A DNA stretch of 64,000 nucleotides from Lactiplantibacillus modestisalitolerans. Lineage in GTDB: Bacteria; Bacillota; Bacilli; Lactobacillales; Lactobacillaceae. A program made the translations under genes and the position numbers. Where the stretch lies: assembly GCF_005405425.1 (NCBI RefSeq), contig NZ_BJEA01000012.1, positions 1 through 64,000 on the forward strand. Direction: 5' to 3'. The notes under the pieces were generated by a model. The model was not told the origin of the DNA. It worked only from the letters and a program-made list of their open reading frames with translations, and made no database searches. Position 1 is the first letter of the stretch, and the number at the start of each line of letters is the position of its first letter. Positions 16,693 through 24,637 of this stretch are shown here, one piece after another.

Positions 16693-17220
16693 TTACCAGA
16701 ACCGCCACCACGGACGAGCCGCCTGTTTTGCTTGCTGGTTTTCGATGCGGTCAAGCTGGTCCATGGCCTGGTTAAGCCGCTGACTAAGCGACTCTAGTCG
16801 CCGAATGATAATGACCTGTTGCTTAGCTAATTCAGCGACGTCGGGGTCTGCTGGCCGCACTACGGCCGGGGTTTGCGGTTGGGGCGTCGCCTGGTTCGCT
16901 TCAACTGGTTGTTTTGGGGTGGCTGGTTGTGCCGGCGAACTCGGCTTAGCCTGCTTCGTATTAAACGTTTTGGCGAGCGCGGTCGCGAGGGTCGTTCCGT
17001 TTTCGCTTAGCTTAATGGCGGCTTCAAAAGTTGCCAAATCGGCGGCAGAATATAACCGGTGGCGGTTATCCTCACTCCGAAAACGGGTTTCATCATCCAA
17101 TTGTTTTTCGACCATCGTACTGTATTTACGTAGGGTCACGGCCTTGATACCTAGTTGCTCGGCGGCAACTGAAGCGGCCAGTTTTGATTCGGTTGCTGGT
17201 TTAGTAGTGGTTGCGTTCAT
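16693..17220 (-). CDS. MerR-type HTH protein with coiled coil
   Basis: 175 residues from the ATG at 17220, with GGGAGG eight bases upstream. Residues about 10-75 look like a MerR-type winged helix-turn-helix (SVAAEQLGIKAVTLRKYS, then NRHRLYSAADL). A proline/glutamine/alanine-rich linker (about 85-120) leads to a short coiled coil (ELAKQQVIIIRRLESLSQRLNQAMDQLDRIENQQ) and an aromatic tail, RPWWRFW. The layout of HTH, linker, coiled coil and aromatic tail recalls RacA-like and plasmid replication-accessory proteins that bind DNA and a membrane or partner, rather than a metal-sensing MerR. No ligand-binding cysteines. Stand-alone; function not known. Confidence 0.7.
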   Translation of the reverse strand: MNATTTKPATESKLAASVAAEQLGIKAVTLRKYSTMVEKQLDDETRFRSEDNRHRLYSAADLATFEAAIKLSENGTTLATALAKTFNTKQAKPSSPAQPATPKQPVEANQATPQPQTPAVVRPADPDVAELAKQQVIIIRRLESLSQRLNQAMDQLDRIENQQAKQAARPWWRFW

Positions 17221-17381
17221 CGTGTTTTCCTCCCTAAGCATATCGTTTCTATAACGCTATTATAGCGAATTGTGACTAGAATGCCCATTATCTTGGACGC
17301 AAGTGGCGAACTTTTAGTTGGGAGCGGCACCTACAAACGTGCTATGATGAAACGTAAACTTAATTGAAGGGAAGTCACAGT

Positions 17382-17735
17382 ATGATTGAACCCGTTACGG
17401 ACGCGACCTTTGCCACGGTTGCGACTGGCACAACGTTGACGGTTGTTGACCTGTGGGCGGACTGGTGTGGGCCGTGTAAGATGCAAACGCCGGTTTTAGA
17501 AGCGCTGGATGAAGACTATGATGGTCAAATCAAGTTTGCTTCGTTGGATGTGGATGAAAATAAGGCCGTTGCTGAACAGCTGGGGGTCATGAGTATTCCG
17601 GCGCTGATTATTTTCAAGAATGGTCAGCCGGCTGAAAAAGTGACTGGGTTTCACCCCCAGGCCGCGTTAAAGCAATACTTAGATCAAAAGTTGGCGGAGG
17701 CGCAAGCCGCTAGCCAATCGGAACGGACGAACTAG
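17382..17735 (+). CDS. trxA: Thioredoxin
   Basis: 117 residues from the ATG at 17382 with GAAGGGA upstream. Standard thioredoxin fold: VDLWADWCGPCKMQTPVLEAL with redox pair Cys29/Cys32, FASLDVDENKAVAEQLGVMSIPALIIFKNG (the cis-proline in SIPAL), and GFHPQAALKQYLDQKL at the end. About 12 extra residues (EAQAASQSERTN) extend the tail. It reduces disulfides in cytosolic proteins and could supply the glutathione peroxidase-like enzyme at 5384. It is a single gene with two hairpins behind it (17741-17775 and 17797-17856). Confidence 0.95.
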   Translation: MIEPVTDATFATVATGTTLTVVDLWADWCGPCKMQTPVLEALDEDYDGQIKFASLDVDENKAVAEQLGVMSIPALIIFKNGQPAEKVTGFHPQAALKQYLDQKLAEAQAASQSERTN

Positions 17736-17796
17736 TGCGGTTCGGCGGCTGTGACATTGGTCACGGCCTTTTTGGTGTCGCTGCATATTAATAGCC

Positions 17797-17856
17797 AGAA
17801 CGGGTGCTCAAAGTCAGCTGGTGAGCATTAACCGACTTTGGGCACCCGTTCTTTTA
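17797..17856 (+). terminator. Terminator hairpin after trxA
   Basis: AGAACGGGTGC and GCACCCGTTCT plus inner AAAGTC/GACTTT, followed by TTTTAT. A smaller hairpin (GTGAC/GTCAC, then CCTTTTT) lies between it and trxA. Confidence 0.85.
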
Positions 17857-18068
17857 TATTATTTTTTTGATAGTTAAAATAAATTTCAATAGCTGTCAAA
17901 TGAGACTCTTCTAAGAATTTAACGAGGGTTAGGTACTTTTCCCCTTGCTAAAGGTAGAAGGTAGGCGGCAAAACTGTTAATAATTAAAACCGCTCGCTCG
18001 CTTGAAATATAAATCGCCAATCCCGTGGTAAATTGAAGTTAACTTGAAACCATTGGGGGGACGCAGTA

Positions 18069-18293
18069 TTGAAGAAAATCGTTTGGTCACTACGCATTGG
18101 CATTATTGTTTTTGGCACCACGTTGGTATACGAACAAGTCCAGATTCAAAAGCAAGCGACAAGACGATCAACTCCGGTAGCAGCCCAAATGCAACCCGCT
18201 AAGATGCAGCGGGTGACGCATCCACCAGCGCTACATCCAAACGTAGCGCTACCCATGACACCGCAGTTAAAGCCCGTTAGCACGCCCGCTTAA
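18069..18293 (+). CDS. Small membrane-anchored protein, unknown
   Basis: 74 residues from a TTG at 18069 with a GGGGGG stretch upstream. One N-terminal helix (IVWSLRIGIIVFGTTLVY, about 4-21) is followed by a charged turn (EQVQIQKQATRR) and a proline-rich outer part (HPPALHPNVALPMTPQLKP). It is probably anchored with the tail outside. No family recognised. The terminator right behind it supports a transcribed gene; the TTG start is the weak point. Confidence 0.55.
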   Translation: MKKIVWSLRIGIIVFGTTLVYEQVQIQKQATRRSTPVAAQMQPAKMQRVTHPPALHPNVALPMTPQLKPVSTPA

Positions 18294-18313
18294 CAAGGTT
18301 GTTTGTGGGGTGC

Positions 18314-18351
18314 AAAAGACGCCGAGCATGTGCAGCCTCGGCGTCTTTTTG
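18314..18351. terminator. Terminator between convergent small genes
   Basis: AAAAGACGCCGAG and CTCGGCGTCTTTTT around a short loop; T tracts on both strands. Confidence 0.9.
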
Positions 18352-18354
18352 TCG

Positions 18355-18738
18355 TTAGAGTTGTGTATCAATAAGTTCCACCAGATCTTCCCCGGTTGTC
18401 ACGAGTTGGCGGTTTAATGAAATTAAATAGCCGGGTTGGTACGGGTGGGTAATATTATGAAACGTGTCCTGAATCAAACAGCCAGTTAGGGTCAGGGCTC
18501 GCGGTTGATGATCGACAATAATCGTAAATTGTTGGTTGTGGTTAGTTACAATGACGTTGTTGCCTAGCAGGTAGGTTAAATTAATTCCTAAAGCTGAGGC
18601 GGTATCCGTTAATCCGGCGACCCCCGTTTGCCGGATTAAGTCCAAACAAGTATCGAGGCGCGCTAACGCTTTCCCCATTGATGGTTGTGGTTCAGCGACT
18701 TGTGTGTGCTTTAAATACGGTCCAATAACTAAATTCAT
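18355..18738 (-). CDS. Hypothetical cytosolic protein
   Basis: 127 residues from the ATG at 18738, with GGGGGGA six bases upstream. No membrane segment or signal. The first third is helical (MGKALARLDTCLDLIRQTGVAGLTDTASALGINLTYLLGNNVIV); the rest alternates hydrophobic and polar residues as in a small beta sheet (FTIIVDHQPRALTLTGCLIQDTF). No recognised motif. Ends at the shared terminator and is separated from ndk by a 120-base gap. Confidence 0.65.
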   Translation of the reverse strand: MNLVIGPYLKHTQVAEPQPSMGKALARLDTCLDLIRQTGVAGLTDTASALGINLTYLLGNNVIVTNHNQQFTIIVDHQPRALTLTGCLIQDTFHNITHPYQPGYLISLNRQLVTTGEDLVELIDTQL

Positions 18739-18859
18739 AAAGAATCCCCCCAAAATCCTAATTAACTTTAGGATAGCGGGGGGCGCTCATTGGTGCGAAA
18801 ATTGTGACGGATTCTAACGATTAATTATTTCAACTTACGGGTTAAATTTGTAAAGCGAC

Positions 18860-19327
18860 CTATTTAACCTTCAAATCTTTAGTTGGTTTGCGCGCCTTTA
18901 CGGCCAATTCTGGGAACCAAATGGCGATTTCGTGGTGGGCGTTTTCGCGACTATCAGAGGTGTGGACGATGTTGCGTAAAATCCCGTCTGGAAAATCGTG
19001 AGCAAAGTCGCCCCGAATGGTTCCGGGTTGCGCGTCGGATGGCCGGGTATGGCCGGCTAGGCGGTGAACCGCCTTAACGACGTTCGTGCCGCGGACGATA
19101 ATTGCAACGAGGGGACCTTCCATCATGTAGGTTTCGATTTCCTTAAAGTAGGGTTTCTCAACCTTATCGCAGTAGTGGGCCTTTAACTGTTCGGGCGTTG
19201 CGTTAATTACCTTTAGCGCGGAAATTTCGTAGCCTTTCCGTTCTAACCGAGTAATGATCTCACCAATGTGGCCGGCAGCGACCCCATCGGGTTTAACAAG
19301 CACTAATGTTTTTTCTGAATTTGCCAT
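18860..19327 (-). CDS. ndk: Nucleoside diphosphate kinase
   Basis: 155 residues from the ATG at 19327 with GAGGAGG nine bases upstream; a GTG two codons earlier is less well placed. It moves the terminal phosphate from ATP to other NDPs and dNDPs. The signature NIVHTSDSRENAHHEIAIWF holds the phospho-histidine (about residue 122). TLVLVKPDGVAAGHIGEIITRLERKGYEI at the start and PLVAIIVRG..VVKAVHRLAGHTRPSDAQPGTIRGDF in the middle are family features. Ndk is not present in all lactobacilli. Single gene. Confidence 0.96.
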   Translation of the reverse strand: MANSEKTLVLVKPDGVAAGHIGEIITRLERKGYEISALKVINATPEQLKAHYCDKVEKPYFKEIETYMMEGPLVAIIVRGTNVVKAVHRLAGHTRPSDAQPGTIRGDFAHDFPDGILRNIVHTSDSRENAHHEIAIWFPELAVKARKPTKDLKVK

Positions 19328-19581
19328 GATCACGGACCTCCTCGAATTTTGGTAAGCGTTTCCGCTTATTAATTAAATTGTAAGAGAGTTCTACAAGGGC
19401 GTCAACTAAAATCAGGCCCACGTTGAGTTTAACTTTGTAACGGCGTTAAAAGTAGGACCGGGCGACTACGAATGGGGGCGCTTGGGCTGATTTTTGATCG
19501 AAACCGGGTGCCCGCAAATTAATCGCTTTATGGTCTGAAACCGTTATAATAAAAGTAGCTTATGATAAAGGGATTGATACA

Positions 19582-20931
19582 ATGCCACCACTGGATTTAA
19601 CACATATTCGGCAACACCACACGGTTGCGGAGTTGATTGCGATTGGTAAGGCCCGCCGCCAAGGAACGTCCTTTGACGCGCTCGGGACCTTTATTCCTGC
19701 CAAACGGGACGCGGGGGCTTATTTGAAACGCGTCCGGGCGATGCTCGTACCCGAATTATTGCCGTTACGACGTGAACGGATGTCAGCGTCGGCGTTTGCC
19801 TTTTTCCGGGGGTCCGTAGAATTAATGGATTATGACTTGGATTATCAGCATTCTCCCGGAATTCCAGCCGTGATTTGTGGGGACGCCCACATCGGCAATT
19901 TTGGTTTTTACGCGTCGCCGGAGCGCCGGTTAGTTTTTGATTTAAACGATTTCGACGAAGCCGGCGTGCACCCTTGGGAATGGGATTTGCGCCGACTATT
20001 GGTCAGCGTGATCTTAGCCGCCCGCGACTCGCAGTTTAAGCCGAAAAAGGTGCACAAGCTCGTTCAGGCGGCGAGTGCTAGCTACCGGGAGGCGTTGGCG
20101 CAGATGTTTAATCAAACGACGCTGGACCGTTTTTATCGCGATAACGAGGTGCAAGCCGTCTTGAATTTTGGCGGTGAACCGACGGAAACGGCTGAATTAG
20201 TAGCTGCCTTGGTGAAAAAGGCGCAAAAACGCAACTCGGAACAGGTGGTCCGCAAGTTTACGCTAACCAACAGTCGCGGTGAACGCCGCTTCAAGGAGAA
20301 CCCACCGCGTTCGGTGCACGTCGACGCGGCCACCACGGCCCAACTCAAGGCGGGGATTCGCGATTATTTACGGACCGTGCGGACGGACGTTGCGTTGCTA
20401 CTCTCACAATACGAGGTCACGGACATTATTCGTCACAGCGTGGGTGTCGGGAGTTTCGGTTCACTGTGTTACCTCGTCTTATTAACGAGTACGGATGGTA
20501 GTCACATGGTCCTTCAAATTAAAGAAGCCTTGCCGACCAGAAAAGTGGGTAGTCAGGCGCGGCCGAAGTTAACGGCGGCCTTGGAATTGACGGAAGGTCA
20601 ACGGATCGTTAGTTCGCAGCGGATTTTACAAGCAACCTCCGACGTCTTTTTAGGCGATTTTCAATTGGCCGATAAAAGTTTTTACGTGCGCCAGTTCCGC
20701 GATATGAAGGAATCGATTAACATTGCGGCGCTGGACTGGGGGCAGTTTTGCGCTTATGCCCGAACGTGTGCGATGCTGCTTGCTCAGGCTCACGCGCAAA
20801 GCCCAACTGCCGCGATGATTCGCGGTTACGTTGGCCATTCGAGTAAATTTGATGAGGCCATGACACGCTGGGCGTTGGCGTACGTTGATCAAGTTGAAAA
20901 GGATTACCAAAGTTTTTTGAAACAGGCGTAA
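19582..20931 (+). CDS. DUF2252 family protein
   Basis: 449 residues, matching the length and motifs of DUF2252: FFRGSVELMDYDL (about 72), CGDAHIGNFGFY (about 98), LVFDLNDFDEAGVHPWEWDLRRL (about 116), SVGVGSFGSLCYLVLL (about 283) and YVRQFRDMKES (about 371). GDAHIGNFG with DFDE recalls the catalytic loop of kinase-like phosphotransferases, and the family is often described as kinase-fold; its substrate is not known. No signal peptide, no membrane helix. TATAAT at 19545-19550 and AAAGGG before the ATG. Single gene. Confidence 0.88.
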   Translation: MPPLDLTHIRQHHTVAELIAIGKARRQGTSFDALGTFIPAKRDAGAYLKRVRAMLVPELLPLRRERMSASAFAFFRGSVELMDYDLDYQHSPGIPAVICGDAHIGNFGFYASPERRLVFDLNDFDEAGVHPWEWDLRRLLVSVILAARDSQFKPKKVHKLVQAASASYREALAQMFNQTTLDRFYRDNEVQAVLNFGGEPTETAELVAALVKKAQKRNSEQVVRKFTLTNSRGERRFKENPPRSVHVDAATTAQLKAGIRDYLRTVRTDVALLLSQYEVTDIIRHSVGVGSFGSLCYLVLLTSTDGSHMVLQIKEALPTRKVGSQARPKLTAALELTEGQRIVSSQRILQATSDVFLGDFQLADKSFYVRQFRDMKESINIAALDWGQFCAYARTCAMLLAQAHAQSPTAAMIRGYVGHSSKFDEAMTRWALAYVDQVEKDYQSFLKQA

Positions 20932-20997
20932 CCCTTGGGGGGCTTGCGGTTGCGCGGCTCTTTTTCCTGGTTAGGGTTGAAAGCGGAGTCATAATAA

Positions 20998-21025
20998 TTG
21001 CACTTTCGCTATAAAGCGATATACT
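20998..21025 (+). promoter_or_regulatory. Promoter of the FMN reductase gene with spacer hairpin
   Basis: TTGCAC, a 16-base spacer and TATACT. The spacer contains the inverted repeat TCGCT-ATAA-AGCGA (21006-21019), a possible operator. Confidence 0.6.
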
Positions 21026-21076
21026 TACTATTAGTAAGTTAATTAAGCAATTAATTTTGAAAGGATTGTTGTAGAA

Positions 21077-21625
21077 ATGACAAAATATGGTGTAATTGTA
21101 GGTTCTATTCGTAAAAATTCTTATTCTAAAGGGGTCGCCGATGCGATCGTTGCGGGGTTACCTGCCGACGCCGAAGTGACGTACTTAAACATCGCTAAGT
21201 TACCACTTTACAATCAAGACTACGATGCTGATTCACCCGCAGCCTATACCGAATTCCGGCAAGCCGTTGCGGCCCAAGATGCGATTATCTTTGTCACGCC
21301 AGAACATAACCGCAGCATTCCTGCCGCCCTTAAAAACGCTTTGGACGTGGCTTCACGGCCATGGGGGCAAAGCGTTTGGGCCGGTAAGCCGGCGTTGGTT
21401 GCCTCACAATCCATTTCTGGTATTTCGGGCGTCCTGGCACACCATGTTCTCCGGCAATCCTTAGTTTTCTTAGACATGCCAACGATGCAACAACCAGAAC
21501 TCTACATCGGGAACACCGACAAGTTAGCCGATGAAACTGGTAAAATTACCAACGAAGGCACCCAATCGTTCTTAGCTGGTGCTGGGAAGCAATTCAGCGA
21601 ATTCGCTGCTAAGTTCGTCAAATAG
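21077..21625 (+). CDS. NADPH-dependent FMN reductase
   Basis: 182 residues, flavodoxin-like fold. The flavin phosphate loop GSIRKNSYSKGVADAI lies at residues 8-23, and the FMN-binding FVTPEHNRSIPAALKNALDVAS at about 74-95 is the hallmark of the NADPH-dependent FMN reductase / azoreductase-like family. It likely reduces free flavin, quinones or azo compounds with NAD(P)H. Single gene under a good promoter, with its own terminator. Confidence 0.92.
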   Translation: MTKYGVIVGSIRKNSYSKGVADAIVAGLPADAEVTYLNIAKLPLYNQDYDADSPAAYTEFRQAVAAQDAIIFVTPEHNRSIPAALKNALDVASRPWGQSVWAGKPALVASQSISGISGVLAHHVLRQSLVFLDMPTMQQPELYIGNTDKLADETGKITNEGTQSFLAGAGKQFSEFAAKFVK

Positions 21626-21660
21626 CACCCAGTTAAATTAAATAAAAAAGTTTGACCCTC

Positions 21661-21710
21661 AAAAAGGTGCCGCTAGCACGCAATGTTTGCATGTTAGCGG
21701 CACCTTTTTA
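21661..21710. terminator. Bidirectional terminator
   Basis: AAAAAGGTGCCGCTA(G) and (T)TAGCGGCACCTTTTT form a long stem between the FMN reductase gene and map. Confidence 0.92.
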
Positions 21711-21764
21711 TGGCGTATGAATAGTTAGTTTTTAAGTGTGGCACCATTGAAATGGCTAGTGCAC

Positions 21765-22559
21765 TTATTTAGCGTTCCAAAGGTACTTCTTATCGAATTC
21801 GTTGTCGAATGAGGATAAGATTTTAGGACCGTCGTCGGTGACGACGAGGGTGTGTTCGTATTGGCAACTAAGGCTACCGTCCAAGGTCCGAACGGTCCAA
21901 CCATCGTCCGCAGTTTCGCCCGAACGCCAGTCACCAATGTTAACCATTGGTTCAATGGTAATTGTCATCCCAGCCTTTAAGCGGGTTCCGTGGCCAGCTT
22001 CACCGTAGTGGGGAACGTCGGGCTTTTCGTGCATCGTCGGTCCAATTCCGTGACCAATGTATTCGCGAACGACGCCGTAACCCATTTCGTTTTCGGCGTA
22101 ATTTTGAATGGCCCAGCCAATGTCACCAATTCGGTTACCAACGACGGCCTGGTCGATTCCTAAGTAGAGGGCCTTTAACGTGACGTCCATCAATTTTTGA
22201 ACTTCTGGTGATGGCGTGCCGGCAACGAAAGCGTGGCAAGAATCGCTGAGGTAGCCGTGATAGTTAATAACGGTGTCAACTTTTAAGAGGTCGCCATCCT
22301 TAACCAGAATGTCTTTGCTGGGGCAACCATGGCAAATCATGTCGTTGACGCTGACACAAGTTGAATACTTGTAACCTTCAAAGTTTAATTCGCCCGGGGT
22401 GGCGTCGTGGGCCGTAATGTAGTTGTAAGCAAAGTGGTCCACGTCCCAAGTGGTAATACCGGGTTTGATGTAATCTTCGAGGGCGTGGAATAAGCCAACC
22501 ATAATGTCCCCGGCAGCTTGCATACCCTTGATTTCGCGATCTGATTTAAGCGTAATCAT
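21765..22559 (-). CDS. map: Type I methionine aminopeptidase
   Basis: 264 residues. Removes the N-terminal Met from new proteins using two metal ions. The ligands are visible: the two Asp in LLKVDTVINYHGYLSDSCHAF, His in YIGHGIGPTMHEKP, Glu in TIEPM and Glu in CQYEHTLVVTDDG. GGAGG lies close before the ATG. A promoter on the minus strand (TTGTCG at 22642-22637, 17-base spacer, TATACT at 22619-22614) precedes it. It is the longer form usual in lactobacilli. Single gene. Confidence 0.96.
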   Translation of the reverse strand: MITLKSDREIKGMQAAGDIMVGLFHALEDYIKPGITTWDVDHFAYNYITAHDATPGELNFEGYKYSTCVSVNDMICHGCPSKDILVKDGDLLKVDTVINYHGYLSDSCHAFVAGTPSPEVQKLMDVTLKALYLGIDQAVVGNRIGDIGWAIQNYAENEMGYGVVREYIGHGIGPTMHEKPDVPHYGEAGHGTRLKAGMTITIEPMVNIGDWRSGETADDGWTVRTLDGSLSCQYEHTLVVTDDGPKILSSFDNEFDKKYLWNAK

Positions 22560-22613
22560 GTTGTTCCTCCAAAAAAATAATTATTTTGTAAGTCAAAAAA
22601 ATCGTTCAGTCCT

Positions 22614-22642
22614 AGTATACTGCAACCACCGAAGTCCGACAA
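22614..22642 (-). promoter_or_regulatory. Promoter of map
   Basis: On the minus strand TTGTCG, exactly 17 bases, TATACT, ending 55 bases before the map start codon. Confidence 0.65.
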
Positions 22643-22796
22643 AACGGCCTGCTCGTTACTAGTAAAACCGCCTAAAATGGGACTGGTAAAAAAAGTTGTC
22701 CTTGTTGTAATACTGCTAAGCCGGGGAGGTAAGCGGTTGCGGTAATCATCAAAATCAGAATTTTTTAAAATTAAGACTGGTCATCTAAAAAGATAA

Positions 22797-22912
22797 TGAT
22801 ACAATATACAGTGTTGATTTTTAACGGAACCACTACATCTAGTGGTTCACGATTAGTTGGCCAACTAATTTGTTTTACCGGAATATTGAGCTACGGAAAG
22901 AGGAATCTGATT
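22797..22912 (+). promoter_or_regulatory. Structured leader upstream of pnuC
   Basis: Two strong foldbacks follow each other: GAACCACT (22827-22834) with AGTGGTTC (22841-22848), and the 18-base perfect palindrome ATTAGTTGGCCAACTAAT (22852-22869). The ribosome binding site AAAGAGGA comes about 40 bases later. A leader RNA or operator for NAD-precursor control is likely, because pnuC genes are often regulated by NiaR/NadR proteins or by NAD-sensing RNAs. The type cannot be named from the sequence alone. Confidence 0.5.
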
Positions 22913-23689
22913 TTGAGTAATTATTTTAAATTTTTGTCACACCAATTAAAGGGTTGGCCACAGCAAAACTACTATTTATTTTACTTTAGCCTTGGGTGTC
23001 AGGTCATGACCCTAGTGAGTGCTCCAATTACAATGTTATCCATTCTAACATTTATTGGGACGACGTTGGGCGTTTTATGCGTGTTAGCGATTAACGCGGC
23101 GAAGTCGGTCAACGGCTGGTTAGGCTTGCTATCGGCAGCCTGCTTTATCGTGGTGGGCTTTTCAGCTAAAAACTACCTCAGCATTGGTGAACAATTGGCA
23201 TACGTGGTCACGCTAGATATTCCGGTTCTCCTGAGTGCCGGCTGGAACGTTAACATGGTTTCTAAAATTCGGAAGTTTACTGGCCGGACTTGGATCGTTG
23301 CAATCGTCGCAACCCTGGTGGTTTACGGTGTTTCTGGGTACTTGATTGGCGCCTTAACGGATGACCCGCGGCCGTGGGTCGATGCGATTAGTTTCGCAAT
23401 TTGCTTGACGGCTGGCGTGATCTGCTTCCTTCGCTACAATAACCAGTATTTCTGGTGGGTTGCTTCCGGGTTGGCCCAAATGGTGCTTTGGTTCATTTCG
23501 TTCCGGCAAGGTTCCGCAACCTTGGCAATGTTCATCAATAGTGCGGTTTACTTGGCAAACGATGTGTTAGCATTCACCGTTTCTCCATGGTACAACAAGC
23601 ACGAACGCGCCCGGTTGATTGCGCAGGAACAGGCCGATGCGGATGCGGCCACCGAAGAATCAGCTGATTACAGTTTAAATCGATCATAA
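22913..23689 (+). CDS. pnuC: PnuC-type nicotinamide riboside transporter
   Basis: 258 residues from a TTG at 22913, chosen because AAAGAGGA is well placed before it and the upstream reading runs through the structured leader. About seven membrane helices. Family features are FIGTTLGVLCVLAINAAKSVNGWLGLLSA near the start and QYFWWVASGLAQMVLWF (about 182), where the WW-x-W pattern lines the substrate site. PnuC proteins take up nicotinamide riboside by facilitated diffusion, trapped by phosphorylation inside. The C-terminal tail is acidic and probably cytosolic. Single gene with its own terminator. Confidence 0.88.
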   Translation: MSNYFKFLSHQLKGWPQQNYYLFYFSLGCQVMTLVSAPITMLSILTFIGTTLGVLCVLAINAAKSVNGWLGLLSAACFIVVGFSAKNYLSIGEQLAYVVTLDIPVLLSAGWNVNMVSKIRKFTGRTWIVAIVATLVVYGVSGYLIGALTDDPRPWVDAISFAICLTAGVICFLRYNNQYFWWVASGLAQMVLWFISFRQGSATLAMFINSAVYLANDVLAFTVSPWYNKHERARLIAQEQADADAATEESADYSLNRS

Positions 23690-23708
23690 TTGATTGCGGT
23701 TAACGCGA

Positions 23709-23739
23709 ACGCCTGGCAAGGGTTGCCAGGCGTTTTTTT
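23709..23739 (+). terminator. Terminator of pnuC
   Basis: CGCCTGGCAA and TTGCCAGGCG with a short loop, followed by TTTTTTT. Confidence 0.95.
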
Positions 23740-23761
23740 AAATTATTAAGCACCTGTATAG

Positions 23762-23776
23762 ACTTGTTATACAAGT
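23762..23776 (+). promoter_or_regulatory. TreR-type operator 1
   Basis: ACTTGTTATACAAGT, a perfect inverted repeat (ACTTG / CAAGT), 60 bases upstream of the promoter -35 box. It shares CTTGTNTANACAAG-like halves with operator 2. Confidence 0.65.
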
Positions 23777-23787
23777 TCAAAATATGC

Positions 23788-23817
23788 TTATAAACGCCGA
23801 TTATAAAGCGTTTATAA
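23788..23817 (+). promoter_or_regulatory. Perfect 10-base inverted repeat, unassigned
   Basis: TTATAAACGC (23788-23797) and GCGTTTATAA (23808-23817). It lies between the two TreR-type operators and has no T tract, so it is more likely a protein site than a terminator. Confidence 0.5.
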
Positions 23818-23835
23818 AAATAAATTCACTTTTAT

Positions 23836-23883
23836 TTGACAGCTTGTCTAAACAAGTTTATAGTCACTATGAAAGCGATAACA
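23836..23883 (+). promoter_or_regulatory. treR promoter with TreR operator 2 and cre
   Basis: TTGACA (23836-23841), 17 bases, TATAGT (23859-23864). The operator CTTGTCTAAACAAG (23843-23856) fills the spacer. TGAAAGCGATAACA (23870-23883) is a perfect cre just after the expected start of transcription, where CcpA would block elongation. Together they make the operon depend on trehalose and be repressed by glucose. Confidence 0.85.
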
Positions 23884-23899
23884 GAAAGGAGCGGCGTTC

Positions 23900-24625
23900 A
23901 TGCGGAACAAAGCAACTTTAATCTATAACGATTTATTACAAAAAATTGAGCAGGAGGTTTACCCGCTGGGAAGCTATCTCCCTAGTGAAAACCAGCTGTG
24001 TGAACTTTACGGCATTTCCCGTGAAACGGGACGAAAAGCCTTGGCGAGTTTGGCCGAGAATGGCTATATTCAAAAGATTCGCGGGAAGGGCTCGCTGGTG
24101 ATTGAGCACCGCCAATACGAATTTCCGGTGTCGGGAATCGTCAGTTATCAAGAACTGGCTCACCAATTAGGCATTCAAACTCGTAACGAAGTCGTTGGGT
24201 TTAATCCCAACGCGCAACTGCCCGCCCACCGCTTTACCATCGTGGAGCCAACCGTGACGGTTGCACCGGTCACGGCCATCAAGCGGGTGCGGGTCATCAA
24301 CGGGGAACCGGCGATTATCGATAAGGACTACTTGTTAAAGTCGGTGGTGCCAACGATTCCCAAAACGGCGGCCGAAACTTCATTGTACGCGTACTTAGAA
24401 GGACAACTCGGTCTGCAAATTGCGTACGCCACGAAAGAGATTACGATGGAGCCGGCTAACGAAGAGGATCGCGAGTACCTCCAATTAGACAAGGGCGCCT
24501 ATATGGCGGTTGTCCGCAGTATGACGAGCTTAGCGGATGCACGCCCGTTTCAATACACTGAATCGCGGCACCGGGCGGACAAGTTCCGCTTTCGTGATTT
24601 TGCCCGCCGCCAGAAGCGCGGCTGA
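23900..24625 (+). CDS. treR: Trehalose operon repressor (GntR family)
   Basis: 241 residues. N-terminal GntR winged helix (residues 1-70; SYLPSENQLCELYGISRETGRKALASLAENGYIQKIRGKGSLV) and a C-terminal UTRA effector domain (about 95-235) that in TreR senses trehalose-6-phosphate. It is the first gene of treR-phosphotrehalase-PTS, under a promoter with two palindromes suited to its own binding, so it should repress itself and the operon until trehalose enters. Ribosome binding site AGAAAGGAG. Confidence 0.93.
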   Translation: MRNKATLIYNDLLQKIEQEVYPLGSYLPSENQLCELYGISRETGRKALASLAENGYIQKIRGKGSLVIEHRQYEFPVSGIVSYQELAHQLGIQTRNEVVGFNPNAQLPAHRFTIVEPTVTVAPVTAIKRVRVINGEPAIIDKDYLLKSVVPTIPKTAAETSLYAYLEGQLGLQIAYATKEITMEPANEEDREYLQLDKGAYMAVVRSMTSLADARPFQYTESRHRADKFRFRDFARRQKRG

Positions 24626-24637
24626 AAGGATGAACTG

